64,000 nt of DNA from a sulfur-oxidizing endosymbiont of Gigantopelta aegis (GTDB lineage: Bacteria; Pseudomonadota; Gammaproteobacteria; GRL18). Every line of letters begins with the position of its first letter. Position 1 is the stretch's first letter. The notes beneath the pieces are model-generated. The model had not been told where the DNA came from. It did no database searches and saw nothing but the letters and a program-made list of their open reading frames with translations. Positions 16,335-24,322 of the stretch are shown here, piece after piece. The position numbers were made by a program, and so were the translations under genes. The stretch covers positions 2,033,157 to 2,097,156 of the forward strand of contig NZ_JAEHGE010000001.1 of NCBI RefSeq assembly GCF_016097415.1. Reading direction: 5' to 3'.

Positions 16335-16517
16335 TTCCAGAGGGCAAAGCCCTTTCTCTTCATCTGTTTAAAGTTAACATGAGAAACTAAAATGATAGGA
16401 AATACAAAATGACAAAAATCACTTGAAACAGCCAAAAAAAATTTAGAAAACTGTCCGAAAAGTGTTGACACATCATACGTATGAATATGAAGCAACAAGG
16501 TACAAATAAAACCTATA
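16335..16517. other. Spacer between IS copies, with inverted copy of the 6638 repeat
   Basis: No gene is seen. 16452-16480 is the reverse complement of the repeat at 6638-6668 (TGTCCGAAAAGTGTTGACAC and onward). A small GGAACG/CGTTCC dyad sits at the border with copy 3 (16320-16340). Confidence 0.5.
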
Positions 16518-17016
16518 TAATGTGGCTATACTTAACCGGACACACAACTTAAAATAACTAAAAGATAAAAAGTGTGACCTAAAATGAATGATCAAACAAA
16601 AAAACCGAATAAAAGCTATACATCAGAATTTAAAGAATCAGCTGTCAAATTAGCTAATGAGACGGATCAACCTGTTTCTCAGACTGCCAGGGAGCTAGGT
16701 GTTAATGTAAATACTCTACATACCTGGATCAGTAAAATATTCCAAACCGGTGAAGACGGTAGCCAATAGAAGTGATGAACACATTTATGATGAAGTAAAA
16801 CGTCTGAAAAAAGAATTGGCAAAAGTGATTCAGGAGCGTGATTTATTAAAAAGGCCACAGCGTACTTTGCAAGGGAAACTTTGTGAAGTACGCATGGATA
16901 ACTGATCAGGCTAAAGATTACCCGGTAACGATTCTGTGCCGTTTTATGGATGTTTCCCGTAGTTGCTATTATGATTGGGTTAGCTCTCCTAAAACGGATA
17001 GAGAGAAAGAAAATGA
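16518..17016 (+). mobile_element. IS3-family element, copy 4 (3'-truncated)
   Basis: Left end TAATGTGGCTATACTTAACC at 16518, then orfA and the first part of orfB, ending abruptly after GAGAGAAAGAAAATGA where copy 5 begins. The orfA frame carries an extra A (AGTAAAATATTCC, about 16735). Confidence 0.85.
16584..16904 (+). pseudogene. IS3 orfA, copy 4 (frameshifted)
   Basis: The protein opens like other copies ([19 protein letters not shown]) but after TLHTWISK the extra A changes the frame to [10 protein letters not shown] and stops at 16769. The rest of orfA (16770-16904) persists out of frame. Not functional. Confidence 0.75.
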
Positions 17017-17082
17017 TAATGTGGCTATACTTAACCGGACACACAACTTAAAATAACTAAAAGATAAAAAGTGTGACCTAAA

Positions 17083-17406
17083 ATGAATGATCAAACAAAA
17101 AAAAAACTGAATAAAAGCTATACATCAGAATTTAAAGAATCAGCTGTCAAATTAGCTAATGAGACGGATCAACCTGTTTCTCAGACTGCCAGGGAGCTAG
17201 GTGTTAATGTAAATACTCTACATACCTGGATCAGTAAATATTCCAAACCGGTGAAGACGGTAGCCAATAGAAGTGATGAACACATTTATGATGAAGTAAA
17301 ACGTCTGAAAAAAGAATTGGCAAAAGTGATTCAGGAGCGTGATTTATTAAAAAGGCCACAGCGTACTTTGCAAGGGAAACTTTGTGAAGTACGCATGGAT
17401 AACTGA
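17083..17406 (+). CDS. IS3 orfA, copy 5
   Basis: The 107-residue helix-turn-helix protein is like copy 1 but with KKKLNKSY near the N-terminus, caused by a longer A run. The same five-A run gives the aberrant end [17 protein letters not shown] instead of the expected [12 protein letters not shown]. Confidence 0.7.
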   Translation: MNDQTKKKLNKSYTSEFKESAVKLANETDQPVSQTARELGVNVNTLHTWISKYSKPVKTVANRSDEHIYDEVKRLKKELAKVIQERDLLKRPQRTLQGKLCEVRMDN

Positions 17407-17732
17407 TCAGGCTAAAGATTACCCGGTAACGATTCTGTGCCGTTTTATGGATGTTTCCCGTAGTTGCTATTATGATTGGGTTAGCTCTCCTAAAACGGAT
17501 AGAGAGAAAGAAAATGAAGCGCTTACTGAGCAGCTAAAAAACTGTTTGAAGACAGTCGCAAGACTTATGGAACCCGTCGTCTTAAAAGAAAACTGGCTGA
17601 AAAAGGCGTTCATATAAGCCGCCGGAGAATTGGTCGATTAATGAAAAAAGCCGGTTTGTTTTGTAAAACGAAGAGACGCTTTAAAGCGACGACTAATTCC
17701 AAGCATAATAAGCGTATATCTCCAAATTTACT
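17384..17732 (+). pseudogene. IS3 transposase orfB fragment, copy 5
   Basis: The N-terminal part [20 protein letters not shown] stays open to the six-A frameshift and ends at 17617. The following sequence continues to ISPNLL in another frame and then breaks off at the lapG junction. The DDE domain is absent. Confidence 0.75.
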
Positions 17733-18393
17733 CATCACTATTGCCTACTCGTTTACCTAATTTTTTTTGCTTTTGTATCCACATACCTTCACCATTAAAG
17801 CTGTAAACTGGTTTTAAGTCACTGCGTTCTGATGCGGGTAATATATTTTTATTAATATTGTCTAATACTAAAGGGATATCTCGTTTGGTTTTTCCATACG
17901 TTAAAACCATGTGAGCTTGATTATACTCTAGAGCTTTAACATAGGTTAGTTTTAGACGGTCAATAGGAACGCCCAAAGAAGTAAGAGTGAAGTACTTTAT
18001 GATGGTAAAATCTTCACAATCTCCGGCGGCTTTTATGAGCGTTTCAAGTGGCGTTGCCCAATAATCTTTTTGTTTCCATAGTTTTTGATCGGAAGTCCAG
18101 AGAATTTGTTCATTAAAAAAATCATTGGTTAACTCAAGCTTTTCAAGTTCAGTCTTATCCTGATTATTATTGACAAATGCCTGCCAGCGGGTGAGACGAA
18201 GAGCAACCTTTGGTCCATATCGGTTTTCGACTTGAGATAGTTTTTTTTCAGAATAGAGAGTGTTTTTCTGTTGGGCATTTATCCATCCAGCCATTAAAAC
18301 AAAGACGGTTGTTAAGACAATAATGGCAGGGGAAAAGTTATGCATATTAAATAAACATAGCATAGTTTTTGTAACAAACAACTGTATGTACAT
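17728..18393 (-). CDS. lapG: LapG-type periplasmic cysteine protease (C-terminus at IS junction)
   Basis: LapG is a calcium-dependent periplasmic protease of the transglutaminase-like BTLCP family. It cleaves LapA-type adhesins off the cell surface unless held by c-di-GMP-bound LapD. The expected triad is present: C126 (GDCEDF), H161 (AHMVL) and D178 (VLDN). A hydrophobic export segment spans about 20-40. The ATG at 18393 may be too far upstream; Met17 is an alternative. The last codon and the TAA stop (17728-17733) fall at the junction with IS copy 5, so a few native residues may be lost. The lapD remnant lies 3.7 kb downstream on the same strand. AAGGGT-AA-ACCCTT at 18443-18456 lies between this gene and the divergent one. 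Confidence 0.88.
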   Translation of the reverse strand: MYIQLFVTKTMLCLFNMHNFSPAIIVLTTVFVLMAGWINAQQKNTLYSEKKLSQVENRYGPKVALRLTRWQAFVNNNQDKTELEKLELTNDFFNEQILWTSDQKLWKQKDYWATPLETLIKAAGDCEDFTIIKYFTLTSLGVPIDRLKLTYVKALEYNQAHMVLTYGKTKRDIPLVLDNINKNILPASERSDLKPVYSFNGEGMWIQKQKKLGKRVGNSDE

Positions 18394-18512
18394 TAATTAG
18401 GACACATGATTACTTTGCAAAATTTATTAATTATAGAGCGCCAAGGGTAAACCCTTATATTAAAGAGTCATGAAATGCTCATATAATTACAGTAATGATA
18501 AGGATATGTCTA

Positions 18513-19235
18513 ATGATTAATTACTTGAGCTTTATTTCAATAGTATTGCTCACTTCGTTTGTAGGGGTAGGTATTCCTACGGCTCAGGCAAATGGATTCT
18601 TTGAATACGATAGCCCTTCATCGATAAATAACCTTTCCCCCATTCCCTATGATGATTTCTTCTTTGATGAATATAACCCACATAATTTTTATAATCCCAA
18701 TAATCGTCTTAATAGCAATGTTAAAGAAATAGTGAGTGAAATTGTCAGCGGAATTGTTATTGAAGTGCCACATAAGGCTGAGAAGTCTCAACCTATAGAA
18801 ACGTTGTCGGAAATTCAAATGCTATTTCAGGATCAAGGGCTTTATGACAGCCTTGAAAGAAAAAGTGAACAAGCGATGCGAAAAAATACTGAAATGATAG
18901 AAGGAAATAATGTCATCAAAGAAATCCAATTGACTGAGCAGGCTACTATCGAAAGTACCAGTTTATCTCAGTTAACGGGTTCTACACTGATTGTTTCAGC
19001 TCGAAAAAAACAATATTATGAAAAACTATTTCCATTGCTTTTATCAAACCTAGGAATGACTATTAGTGATAAACAAAGATTAGATGCACTTTATATTTAT
19101 TTTTCACAAGGTAATATTATTAATGCACAGGATAATATTTGGCTCAAGCAATTGACCAATGAAAATTTTATGATTGAAAATATGCCAGAACTAAGTGATA
19201 AAGCAGATGGTAAAGTAGGATTTTTAAAACCCTAG
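18513..19235 (+). CDS. Exported hypothetical protein
   Basis: I do not recognise the family. I chose the ATG at 18513 because AAGGA (18500-18504) lies 8 bases upstream and the protein then opens with a clean signal peptide, MINYLSFISIVLLTSFVGVG to TAQA (about residue 26). An in-frame ATG at 18495 would add six residues. The mature protein (about 215 residues) is acidic, with an Asn/Pro/Phe-rich stretch (YDDFFFDEYNPHNFYNPNN) near 45-63 and a helical C-terminal half. It is divergent from lapG, so a biofilm-related role is possible but unsupported. Confidence 0.7.
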   Translation: MINYLSFISIVLLTSFVGVGIPTAQANGFFEYDSPSSINNLSPIPYDDFFFDEYNPHNFYNPNNRLNSNVKEIVSEIVSGIVIEVPHKAEKSQPIETLSEIQMLFQDQGLYDSLERKSEQAMRKNTEMIEGNNVIKEIQLTEQATIESTSLSQLTGSTLIVSARKKQYYEKLFPLLLSNLGMTISDKQRLDALYIYFSQGNIINAQDNIWLKQLTNENFMIENMPELSDKADGKVGFLKP

Positions 19236-19371
19236 TTCTCATCTTTAAGGCTACAAAATCTGTTTCTGCTCCCTCTCCCTATCTTCTTTATTAAAATACT
19301 TTTAAGCACTTTAACCTATGATAGGGGAGCAGAACAGAGTATTACTTTAAGCTTGAGAGCTTATTGGGTGT

Positions 19372-19430
19372 AAACCATCCTTTTAAACCATCCTTTTAAA
19401 CCATCCTTTTAAACCATCCTTTTAAACCAT
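19372..19430 (+). repeat. Tandem repeat, 13-bp unit, 4.5 copies
   Basis: The unit AAACCATCCTTTT occurs four times in perfect register plus a partial AAACCAT. It overlaps the end of the small membrane-protein frame on the minus strand. The 300 bp around it hold no larger gene. Confidence 0.95.
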
Positions 19431-19523
19431 GGAAACCCAGACCAAAGTGACTAGCGTAATTAATGAAATAAGCGCTACCGCTGCAACAGTACAATTTACA
19501 CAAAATTTGCCAAGTAAGTTCAT
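19422..19523 (-). CDS. Candidate 33-residue membrane peptide
   Basis: The ATG at 19523 is preceded by AAGGTGGGG about 9 bases upstream. The product MNLLGKFCVNCTVAAVALIS continues LITLVTLVWVSMV, one hydrophobic helix with a CVNC pair at 8-11. The stop falls inside the 13-bp tandem repeat. The combination of a good ribosome-binding site and a transmembrane-only product suggests a real small protein, possibly stress-related or toxic, but no homolog is known to me. A 39-codon plus-strand frame over the same bases (19429-19548) is less convincing. Confidence 0.4.
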   Translation of the reverse strand: MNLLGKFCVNCTVAAVALISLITLVTLVWVSMV

Positions 19524-19745
19524 TGTAATTCCCCACCTTTATTTATAAATATAATATCCAATAATAAAAAACAGGCTTAAACAGTTTTGTTTTATTATAT
19601 TTGTTTAAGACCTTTGGCTATATACTAACAGATTAATTCCCCTTATTTCAATAGGGATAATGCTAAATTTCGAACAGTTGTGTATTGTAATATATTGATT
19701 ATCTGATGCTTTTTAGATGTGTGCTGAAGTTTCACCGATGAATTA

Positions 19746-20150
19746 CTAAAAAAAGGATGCTTCTTTTTCAGGTTTTTGCAGAGTAAATAGACCGATGACT
19801 TGCTCATCCTGAGATAATGTCGCATGACCTTTATCGGTCACCACAAACTGATAAGCGGCTTTTTTATCGGTGTTATCAGAATAAACGCATTGCATGCTCA
19901 TTGTTTGTGGCGCAATCGCAGACCAGAAGCAGCGGCGAATAGATTCATCTTTTCCCTCAGTATAAAAGTCAGCAGTACCTTCAAAAAGCACATTAATGAT
20001 TGAGACGTTGAGTTCATTGGCTTTATCCGCTTTCCATTTTCCAGCACCGGGGTGAGGGGAGCAAGCGGTGAGAGTGACTAATACTATAATAAAAAATAAT
20101 ATGTTTAAAGCGCGTTTATAGTTAACAGAACTTGCAAATATTGTCAGCAT
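19746..20150 (-). CDS. Putative lipoprotein of unknown function
   Basis: The 134-residue protein has a lipoprotein signal ending in VTLTAC-S (Cys at about 30), so it is probably lipidated. The mature part begins SPHPGAGKWKADKANELNVS and contains paired cysteines (RRCFWSAI, SMQCVY). A repeated strand-like pattern suggests a small beta domain. No family assignment. It lies next to tRNA-Arg, with no operon partner. The ATG at 20150 is followed by 15 residues before the hydrophobic core; Met1 may be upstream of the true start. Confidence 0.65.
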   Translation of the reverse strand: MLTIFASSVNYKRALNILFFIIVLVTLTACSPHPGAGKWKADKANELNVSIINVLFEGTADFYTEGKDESIRRCFWSAIAPQTMSMQCVYSDNTDKKAAYQFVVTDKGHATLSQDEQVIGLFTLQKPEKEASFF

Positions 20151-20181
20151 TATCGGAACTCTATCAAGAAAGATGTTTATA

Positions 20182-20258
20182 TGGTGCCCCCGAGCCGATT
20201 CGAACGGCTGGCCTACCCCTTAGGAGGGGGTCGCTCTATCCAGCTGAGCTACGGGGGC
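20182..20258 (-). tRNA. tRNA-Arg (anticodon CCU)
   Basis: The minus-strand sequence folds as a full cloverleaf. The acceptor is GCCCCCG / CGGGGGC; the D stem is GCTC / GAGC; the anticodon stem is ACCCC / GGGGT with loop CTCCTAA (anticodon CCT, reading AGG). The T arm is AGCCG-TTCGAAT-CGGCT. Discriminator A and CCA are encoded. 77 nt in total. Confidence 0.97.
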
Positions 20259-20315
20259 GTATTTCGATGCTAATATACCATAAAATGCAGTTTAGCCATA
20301 GCTTGGGGCGGTGGA

Positions 20316-21089
20316 TTAATTGTTTTCCTGCATACGTTTTTTGCGATCAAGTCGAGTGATAAATTTTTGAATATAACGGCGATGTTCTGTGGCGAGCTCT
20401 TCCAGATGACCGGAAATAATGGTGCTGCCCTGGGTGTTTGAAATACGCTTGATATCCATTTCGCAGGTGATAGTTTCTTTGAGGTGAATGGTTAAAAAGG
20501 GGATTGTTTCATCGACATTCAAATCAAAGTGTTGATTGTGCTCGAGGCGGATGGCAATGCCACTGAAAGAGATGTCATTTAAGAATCCAGCGATAAAAGC
20601 CCCGGATTCAGTTTGCATGTTGACTTGTATGCGCTGACTGAGTGGAATGCTGACACGATAGCTTTCGCGACGTTGAGTGGAACGAATTATATCAGGAAAA
20701 TACATGACATAATGTGATATGCCTTGCTCCTTGCCGACCTCTTTTAGGGTACATTCCATGCTCAGTATGGCGCCATCAAGGCGTGTTTGCAGATGAATTT
20801 TCTTTTTTTTGATAAATAATGCATTGCCGGATGCGGGAATTAATTCATCCAGATAAAATAATCTGTTTTTATAGTCTATCTTGATAATAGCCGTATTGTA
20901 AACTTCTTTATCATCGGCTAAATTGGCTGTCATGATGACGAGGTGTTGTTGCAGTTGTTTCAGAATACGAATGATACTCTTTTCACTGTCATAGGTATTT
21001 CTTTGAATGTTTTTTTTCTTTTTCTTAAATGAATCCAGCAGTGAATTGAGATAGTTACCGGGAAAAAAGTTTTGCTTAAAAAGTGACAA
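20316..21089 (-). CDS. PilZ-domain protein, YcgR-like flagellar brake
   Basis: Likely c-di-GMP receptor that slows flagellar rotation. The 257-residue protein has an N-terminal YcgR-like domain (about 30-135) and a C-terminal PilZ domain with both binding motifs: RxxxR at R141-R145 (RRESYR) and DISFSG at 172-177 (D/NxSxxG type). It follows flgN by 38 bp on the same strand, so it is probably the last gene of a flgM-flgN-ycgR operon under the sigma-28 promoter at 22093-22119. Low sequence similarity of YcgR N-domains means the exact motor partner is inferred from context. Confidence 0.85.
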   Translation of the reverse strand: MSLFKQNFFPGNYLNSLLDSFKKKKKNIQRNTYDSEKSIIRILKQLQQHLVIMTANLADDKEVYNTAIIKIDYKNRLFYLDELIPASGNALFIKKKKIHLQTRLDGAILSMECTLKEVGKEQGISHYVMYFPDIIRSTQRRESYRVSIPLSQRIQVNMQTESGAFIAGFLNDISFSGIAIRLEHNQHFDLNVDETIPFLTIHLKETITCEMDIKRISNTQGSTIISGHLEELATEHRRYIQKFITRLDRKKRMQENN

Positions 21090-21127
21090 TGGTTTGCCCT
21101 GTTTCTTTTATAAAGTGTTTTATGCTA

Positions 21128-21670
21128 TTAAGCAGAAGTGTATAAGGCACTGCGCTTTTGTAAACTGGCTTGACCTAAATGACTATACGTTTGATCGTTG
21201 TTTTGCGGACGACCTAATAAAATCTGTAATATTTTATCATTGTTATCACGTAGCACACGAATCATACGGCCATTCACTTCATTTTGTTTTTTACATTCAG
21301 GTAAATAGGCTTTAATTTCTTGCCAGATTGCTTGTATGGCTTCAGAGGGAAATTGTTGGATAAAGGATGTGAAAGCTAGATTTTGGTAGGCCATTCCTGT
21401 TTGTTGTTCGAAAAAGTGCTGGCGTTGTTTATCCAGTTGCTCAAGCTTGCTGAGTAACATGAGTTTTTTATCAAGTAATTGATCAATGGTTTTCAGTTCA
21501 CGTTGGGCGATGGCAGTATTTTCAGTTTTTAATAATTCAATCACCTGTTCTAGACAAGCTTGTTCCTGTTGTAAAATGGTGTAAAAATTATCGGTATCAT
21601 CAGTGGTCTGATTATTTGTATCGTGTGCTGTCTGGTGTTGCTTTTCATCGGCTGCTATAAACGGGGTCAT
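21128..21670 (-). CDS. flgN: Flagellar export chaperone FlgN
   Basis: FlgN escorts the hook-filament junction proteins FlgK and FlgL to the export apparatus. The 180-residue helical protein has the family pattern of heptads in its N-terminal half (FYTILQQEQACLEQVIELLK, about 30-49) and a central leucine/lysine-rich helix (LDKKLMLLSKLEQLDKQRQ). The start MTPFIAADEKQHQ has an extra polar N-terminus. It lies 54 bp after flgM, the standard order. Sequence conservation is weak in this family; context carries much of the call. Confidence 0.85.
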   Translation of the reverse strand: MTPFIAADEKQHQTAHDTNNQTTDDTDNFYTILQQEQACLEQVIELLKTENTAIAQRELKTIDQLLDKKLMLLSKLEQLDKQRQHFFEQQTGMAYQNLAFTSFIQQFPSEAIQAIWQEIKAYLPECKKQNEVNGRMIRVLRDNNDKILQILLGRPQNNDQTYSHLGQASLQKRSALYTSA

Positions 21671-21724
21671 GTTACTGTCCTGGTATTTAAGACATATTTT
21701 CTATAGCATTCCTATTGTGTCTGC

Positions 21725-22066
21725 TTAAAGAAAATCTTTCTCAAAGTTAATCAATTTTTCAGCAATACGTGCAGAATTAAATTCAAAACTACCATTGCTC
21801 AGTGAGTTTTTTATGGTTTCAACTTTTTGTGTATCAATAATAGGCAATTGGGCAATCTGTGCTTCTAGTGACTTGATGCGCTGCGTAGAATCGGTCAGGT
21901 TGACAGAATCCTGAGCAAGTCTCGCATTAGATGTTTGATTGCTTTTAATATCAGGCGCTTGGACAGATTTAGCTGAACTCTTAGATGAACTTTTAGTTGA
22001 AATCTGTTCATTGGCTCGACTTGTTGGTGTCGTATTATTGGATATATTACTAATATTTATTGGCAT
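21725..22066 (-). CDS. flgM: Anti-sigma-28 factor FlgM
   Basis: FlgM binds and inhibits FliA (sigma-28) until it is secreted through the finished hook-basal body. The 113-residue protein has a disordered Ser/Thr/Lys-rich N-terminal half and the conserved C-terminal sigma-binding helices: DSVNLTDSTQRIKSLEAQIA (about 53-72) and VETIKNSLSNGSFEFNSARI (about 82-101) followed by AEKLINFE. A consensus sigma-28 promoter lies 27-53 bp upstream, giving the usual feedback loop. Confidence 0.95.
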   Translation of the reverse strand: MPINISNISNNTTPTSRANEQISTKSSSKSSAKSVQAPDIKSNQTSNARLAQDSVNLTDSTQRIKSLEAQIAQLPIIDTQKVETIKNSLSNGSFEFNSARIAEKLINFEKDFL

Positions 22067-22092
22067 TTCTTACACTCTCCCGTTTGGCTATA

Positions 22093-22119
22093 TTATCGGC
22101 CATCTGTAGGGAAACTTTA
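22093..22119 (-). promoter_or_regulatory. Sigma-28 (FliA) promoter of flgM
   Basis: On the minus strand TAAAGTTT-N11-GCCGATAA, an exact match to the FliA consensus including spacing. It is positioned to transcribe flgM, flgN and the PilZ gene. Confidence 0.9.
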
Positions 22120-22158
22120 AGTCTTTTATCATAAAAACTTAAAAAATCAGAAGTTTTT

Positions 22159-22899
22159 CTAAAAATTAATGGCGACAATACCACGATCAATCACCAGGGC
22201 ATCAATTATTTTCCTGGAACTGCTATTGCGTACTTTGATCATTTCATTGTAGCGCCCATTTTTCAGTGCCGTACCTTTCATGCTGATTTGTAATTTACTG
22301 CTTTTAGCGTAAATAATCACCGTTTCCCTTCTATGTACCAGCACAGGTTCTTGTAATAAATTACTGGTAATGACTCGATTAGGGCGAATGCTACGTCGTG
22401 CTTCACGACCTACAACGTTTTTGGGATCGGAAAAGTGCTTTTGATTTCGATGGTTGATTTCCTGTTCCACTAAGAGAATCTTATCATTAGTGATCAGTTC
22501 TCCTCGAGTAATGGTGGTTTTACTGACGATCATTTTTCTGCTGAGTTTGGCTTTTACTGAAATATAGATACTCCAGGGTGTTTCGCCATAACAACGCACA
22601 CCAACAGTCCAGCTTTTGGCGATTTCTTTGGTTTGTCCGGAGCTTGCTTCAAGTGCTTCAGAACATTGTTTGAAGCGAATTCGGGCATCGATTTTTCCGG
22701 CCGTTAATGATTTTATGGTCACATCATCGGGGATCTGACTACGCACAAAATCAACGGCAGTTTGACGGATTTGTTGGTGGGAGTGGTTCTGAGCCGCAAG
22801 TGAAATAGGACTATAAGATAGTGCAATGATAAATAAACCCATCAAGATAATAGCATTATAATCTGTATAAGAGATGATGTACTTGTTACTTAATCTCAT
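22159..22899 (-). CDS. flgA: Flagellar P-ring assembly chaperone FlgA
   Basis: FlgA is a periplasmic chaperone for FlgI polymerisation into the P-ring. The 246-residue precursor has an N-terminal export segment (about 15-36, LMGLFIIALSYSPISLAAQ), followed by an N-domain with a conserved cysteine pair region (FKQCSEAL, VRCYGE). A SAF domain covers about 120-185 (TTITRGELITNDKILLVEQE, NRVITSNLL), and a C-terminal segment GRYNEMIKVRNSSSRKII completes it. Met20 is an alternative start giving a more ordinary signal peptide. A sigma-54-like site lies upstream; the gene is separated from flgM by 92 bp containing the sigma-28 promoter. Confidence 0.94.
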   Translation of the reverse strand: MRLSNKYIISYTDYNAIILMGLFIIALSYSPISLAAQNHSHQQIRQTAVDFVRSQIPDDVTIKSLTAGKIDARIRFKQCSEALEASSGQTKEIAKSWTVGVRCYGETPWSIYISVKAKLSRKMIVSKTTITRGELITNDKILLVEQEINHRNQKHFSDPKNVVGREARRSIRPNRVITSNLLQEPVLVHRRETVIIYAKSSKLQISMKGTALKNGRYNEMIKVRNSSSRKIIDALVIDRGIVAINF

Positions 22900-22948
22900 G
22901 ATGAACCTTTAATTTAATGTCATTGAAATACTCTATATTAGAATTACA

Positions 22949-22964
22949 TGCAATTAATGAACCA
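22949..22964 (-). promoter_or_regulatory. Sigma-54-like -24/-12 element before flgA
   Basis: TGGTTC-N5-TTGCA on the minus strand keeps GG and GC ten bases apart, as RpoN requires. It lies 50 bp upstream of the flgA ATG. Flagellar class II genes including flgA are sigma-54-driven in several gammaproteobacteria. Confidence 0.5.
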
Positions 22965-23027
22965 GTTTTATCGTCATTTTTTTGTCGAATTATCTGTGTT
23001 TTTTTATATACAGACTATCATTATGGT

Positions 23028-23054
23028 TAAACATATAGAGATAGTTGTCGATAC
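23028..23054 (+). promoter_or_regulatory. Sigma-28-like promoter of the chemoreceptor gene
   Basis: TAAA-N15-GTCGATAC has a perfect -35 core and six of eight -10 bases of GCCGATAA, ending 63 bp before the chosen ATG. Chemoreceptors are common FliA targets. Confidence 0.6.
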
Positions 23055-23117
23055 TCTATGGTAGGAACACTTTTTAAATATTGATTAAACTCGAAACAAG
23101 TATCTATGGAGAGAAAT

Positions 23118-24317
23118 ATGGCTGCGTCTTTTTCTTTTGCTAAACCAAGCATATTAAAAAATTTATTTATTACCTTTTTGGCTTTTGGCACAGTTATCGG
23201 GGCTATTTTTCCCGTCTGGGCTAACTTGTTTGTAGACTGGAAAGAGGGTATGCAGGGCTGGTTTGTTATCTCCTGTGTGGCGGCTGGTCTGATCATTGGT
23301 ATTACGAACTATTGGTTATTGAAGATTATTTTACTCAAAAAATTACAATGTATATCGACTACGGCGGAGCTGATCAGTGCTAATGATTTAACGCGTAAGC
23401 TGGATGTGACGAGTAGTGATATGGTGGGGGATATAGCGCATAGTTTCAATCACATGAGTGGTAATTTACGCAATGTTATCGGTGAAATTAAAGATGTGGG
23501 TAATCGTTTACAAGATACTTGCTCGGAAATGAATGCGATCACTAATGAAACACAAAATAAAGTTAAACAACAACGCCAGCAAACTGAAAGTGTTGCAAGT
23601 TCAATTAGTCAAATGTCTGTACAAGTCCAGGAAATGAGCAACAATGCCAACGAAGCATCGACAGCGGTGGAAAATGCTTCTGATGAGACTCAAAAAGGTC
23701 AACAAGAGGTGGATTCGACCATTAGCTCTATTCGTAATCTGGCGACTAATGTCAGCAGTACTTCTGATGCCTTAGAAGAATTGGCTAAAGACAGTGAAAA
23801 TATCGGTACAGTGATTGATGTGATCAAAGGCATTGCAGAACAAACTAATTTATTGGCTCTCAATGCGGCCATTGAAGCTGCTCGTGCGGGTGAGCAAGGG
23901 CGAGGTTTTGCGGTAGTGGCGGATGAAGTTCGCACGCTGGCAAGCCGCACTCAAGAATCAACCAAAGAAATTGAGCAGATGATAGAACGTTTGCAAACGG
24001 CATCTAATCAGGCAGTGGCGGTGATGGGGCAGGGCAAGGAACAGGCTCAAGAGAGTGTTTCTCAGGCCTCTCAGGCAGGGCAGTCTTTGGAAACCATTTC
24101 TTCTTCTGTTGCTATGATTGCCACGATGAACTCGAATATTGCCAGTTTAGCCACTGAGCAACATCAGGTGACGGATAAGATCAACCATAGTATTTCAGAA
24201 ATTAATACGGTGGCTCAGGGGATTGTAGATGGCTCAGAAACAGTGACTCATTCGAGCCAAAAAATGGATGGTTTGGTACATGAAATCAATGCCTTAGTGA
24301 GCAAGTTTAAGCTTTAA
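23118..24317 (+). CDS. Methyl-accepting chemotaxis protein with minimal periplasmic loop
   Basis: Chemoreceptor signalling to CheA/CheW. I use the ATG at 23118 (399 residues) because GGAGAG sits 5 bases upstream; the ATG at 23106 overlaps that ribosome-binding site. Two membrane helices (about 15-35 and 48-68) are separated by only some 12 residues, so there is no periplasmic sensor domain. A HAMP domain follows (about 68-122), then the methyl-accepting coiled coil with the hairpin tip [35 protein letters not shown] from residue 238. Input may come from the membrane, HAMP or another protein. No CheR-tethering C-terminal pentapeptide is visible. Confidence 0.93.
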   Translation: MAASFSFAKPSILKNLFITFLAFGTVIGAIFPVWANLFVDWKEGMQGWFVISCVAAGLIIGITNYWLLKIILLKKLQCISTTAELISANDLTRKLDVTSSDMVGDIAHSFNHMSGNLRNVIGEIKDVGNRLQDTCSEMNAITNETQNKVKQQRQQTESVASSISQMSVQVQEMSNNANEASTAVENASDETQKGQQEVDSTISSIRNLATNVSSTSDALEELAKDSENIGTVIDVIKGIAEQTNLLALNAAIEAARAGEQGRGFAVVADEVRTLASRTQESTKEIEQMIERLQTASNQAVAVMGQGKEQAQESVSQASQAGQSLETISSSVAMIATMNSNIASLATEQHQVTDKINHSISEINTVAQGIVDGSETVTHSSQKMDGLVHEINALVSKFKL

Positions 24318-24322
24318 ATTGC

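Larger units (their letters stand above)
17017..17732 (+). mobile_element. IS3-family element, copy 5 (3'-truncated at lapG)
   Basis: Left end TAATGTGG at 17017 abuts copy 4. orfA and about 100 codons of orfB follow; the homology stops at AAATTTACT (17732), where the 3' end of lapG begins on the other strand. Copies 3, 4 and 5 are all plus strand. Confidence 0.85.

Noticed and set aside
16256-16498. Minus-strand 80-codon frame between IS copies
   Set aside because: It lies in duplicated non-coding sequence with no recognisable start or domain.
19372-19430. Possible CRISPR array
   Set aside because: The 13-bp units are directly contiguous without spacers, so this is a plain tandem repeat.
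20182-20258. tRNA-Arg as attachment site of a genomic island
   Set aside because: No integrase gene and no direct repeat of the tRNA 3' end is visible at the other side of the accessory region.
20132-20359. Open frame reading through the tRNA-Arg region on the plus strand
   Set aside because: It overlaps a perfect tRNA cloverleaf on the other strand and has no ribosome-binding site or family character.
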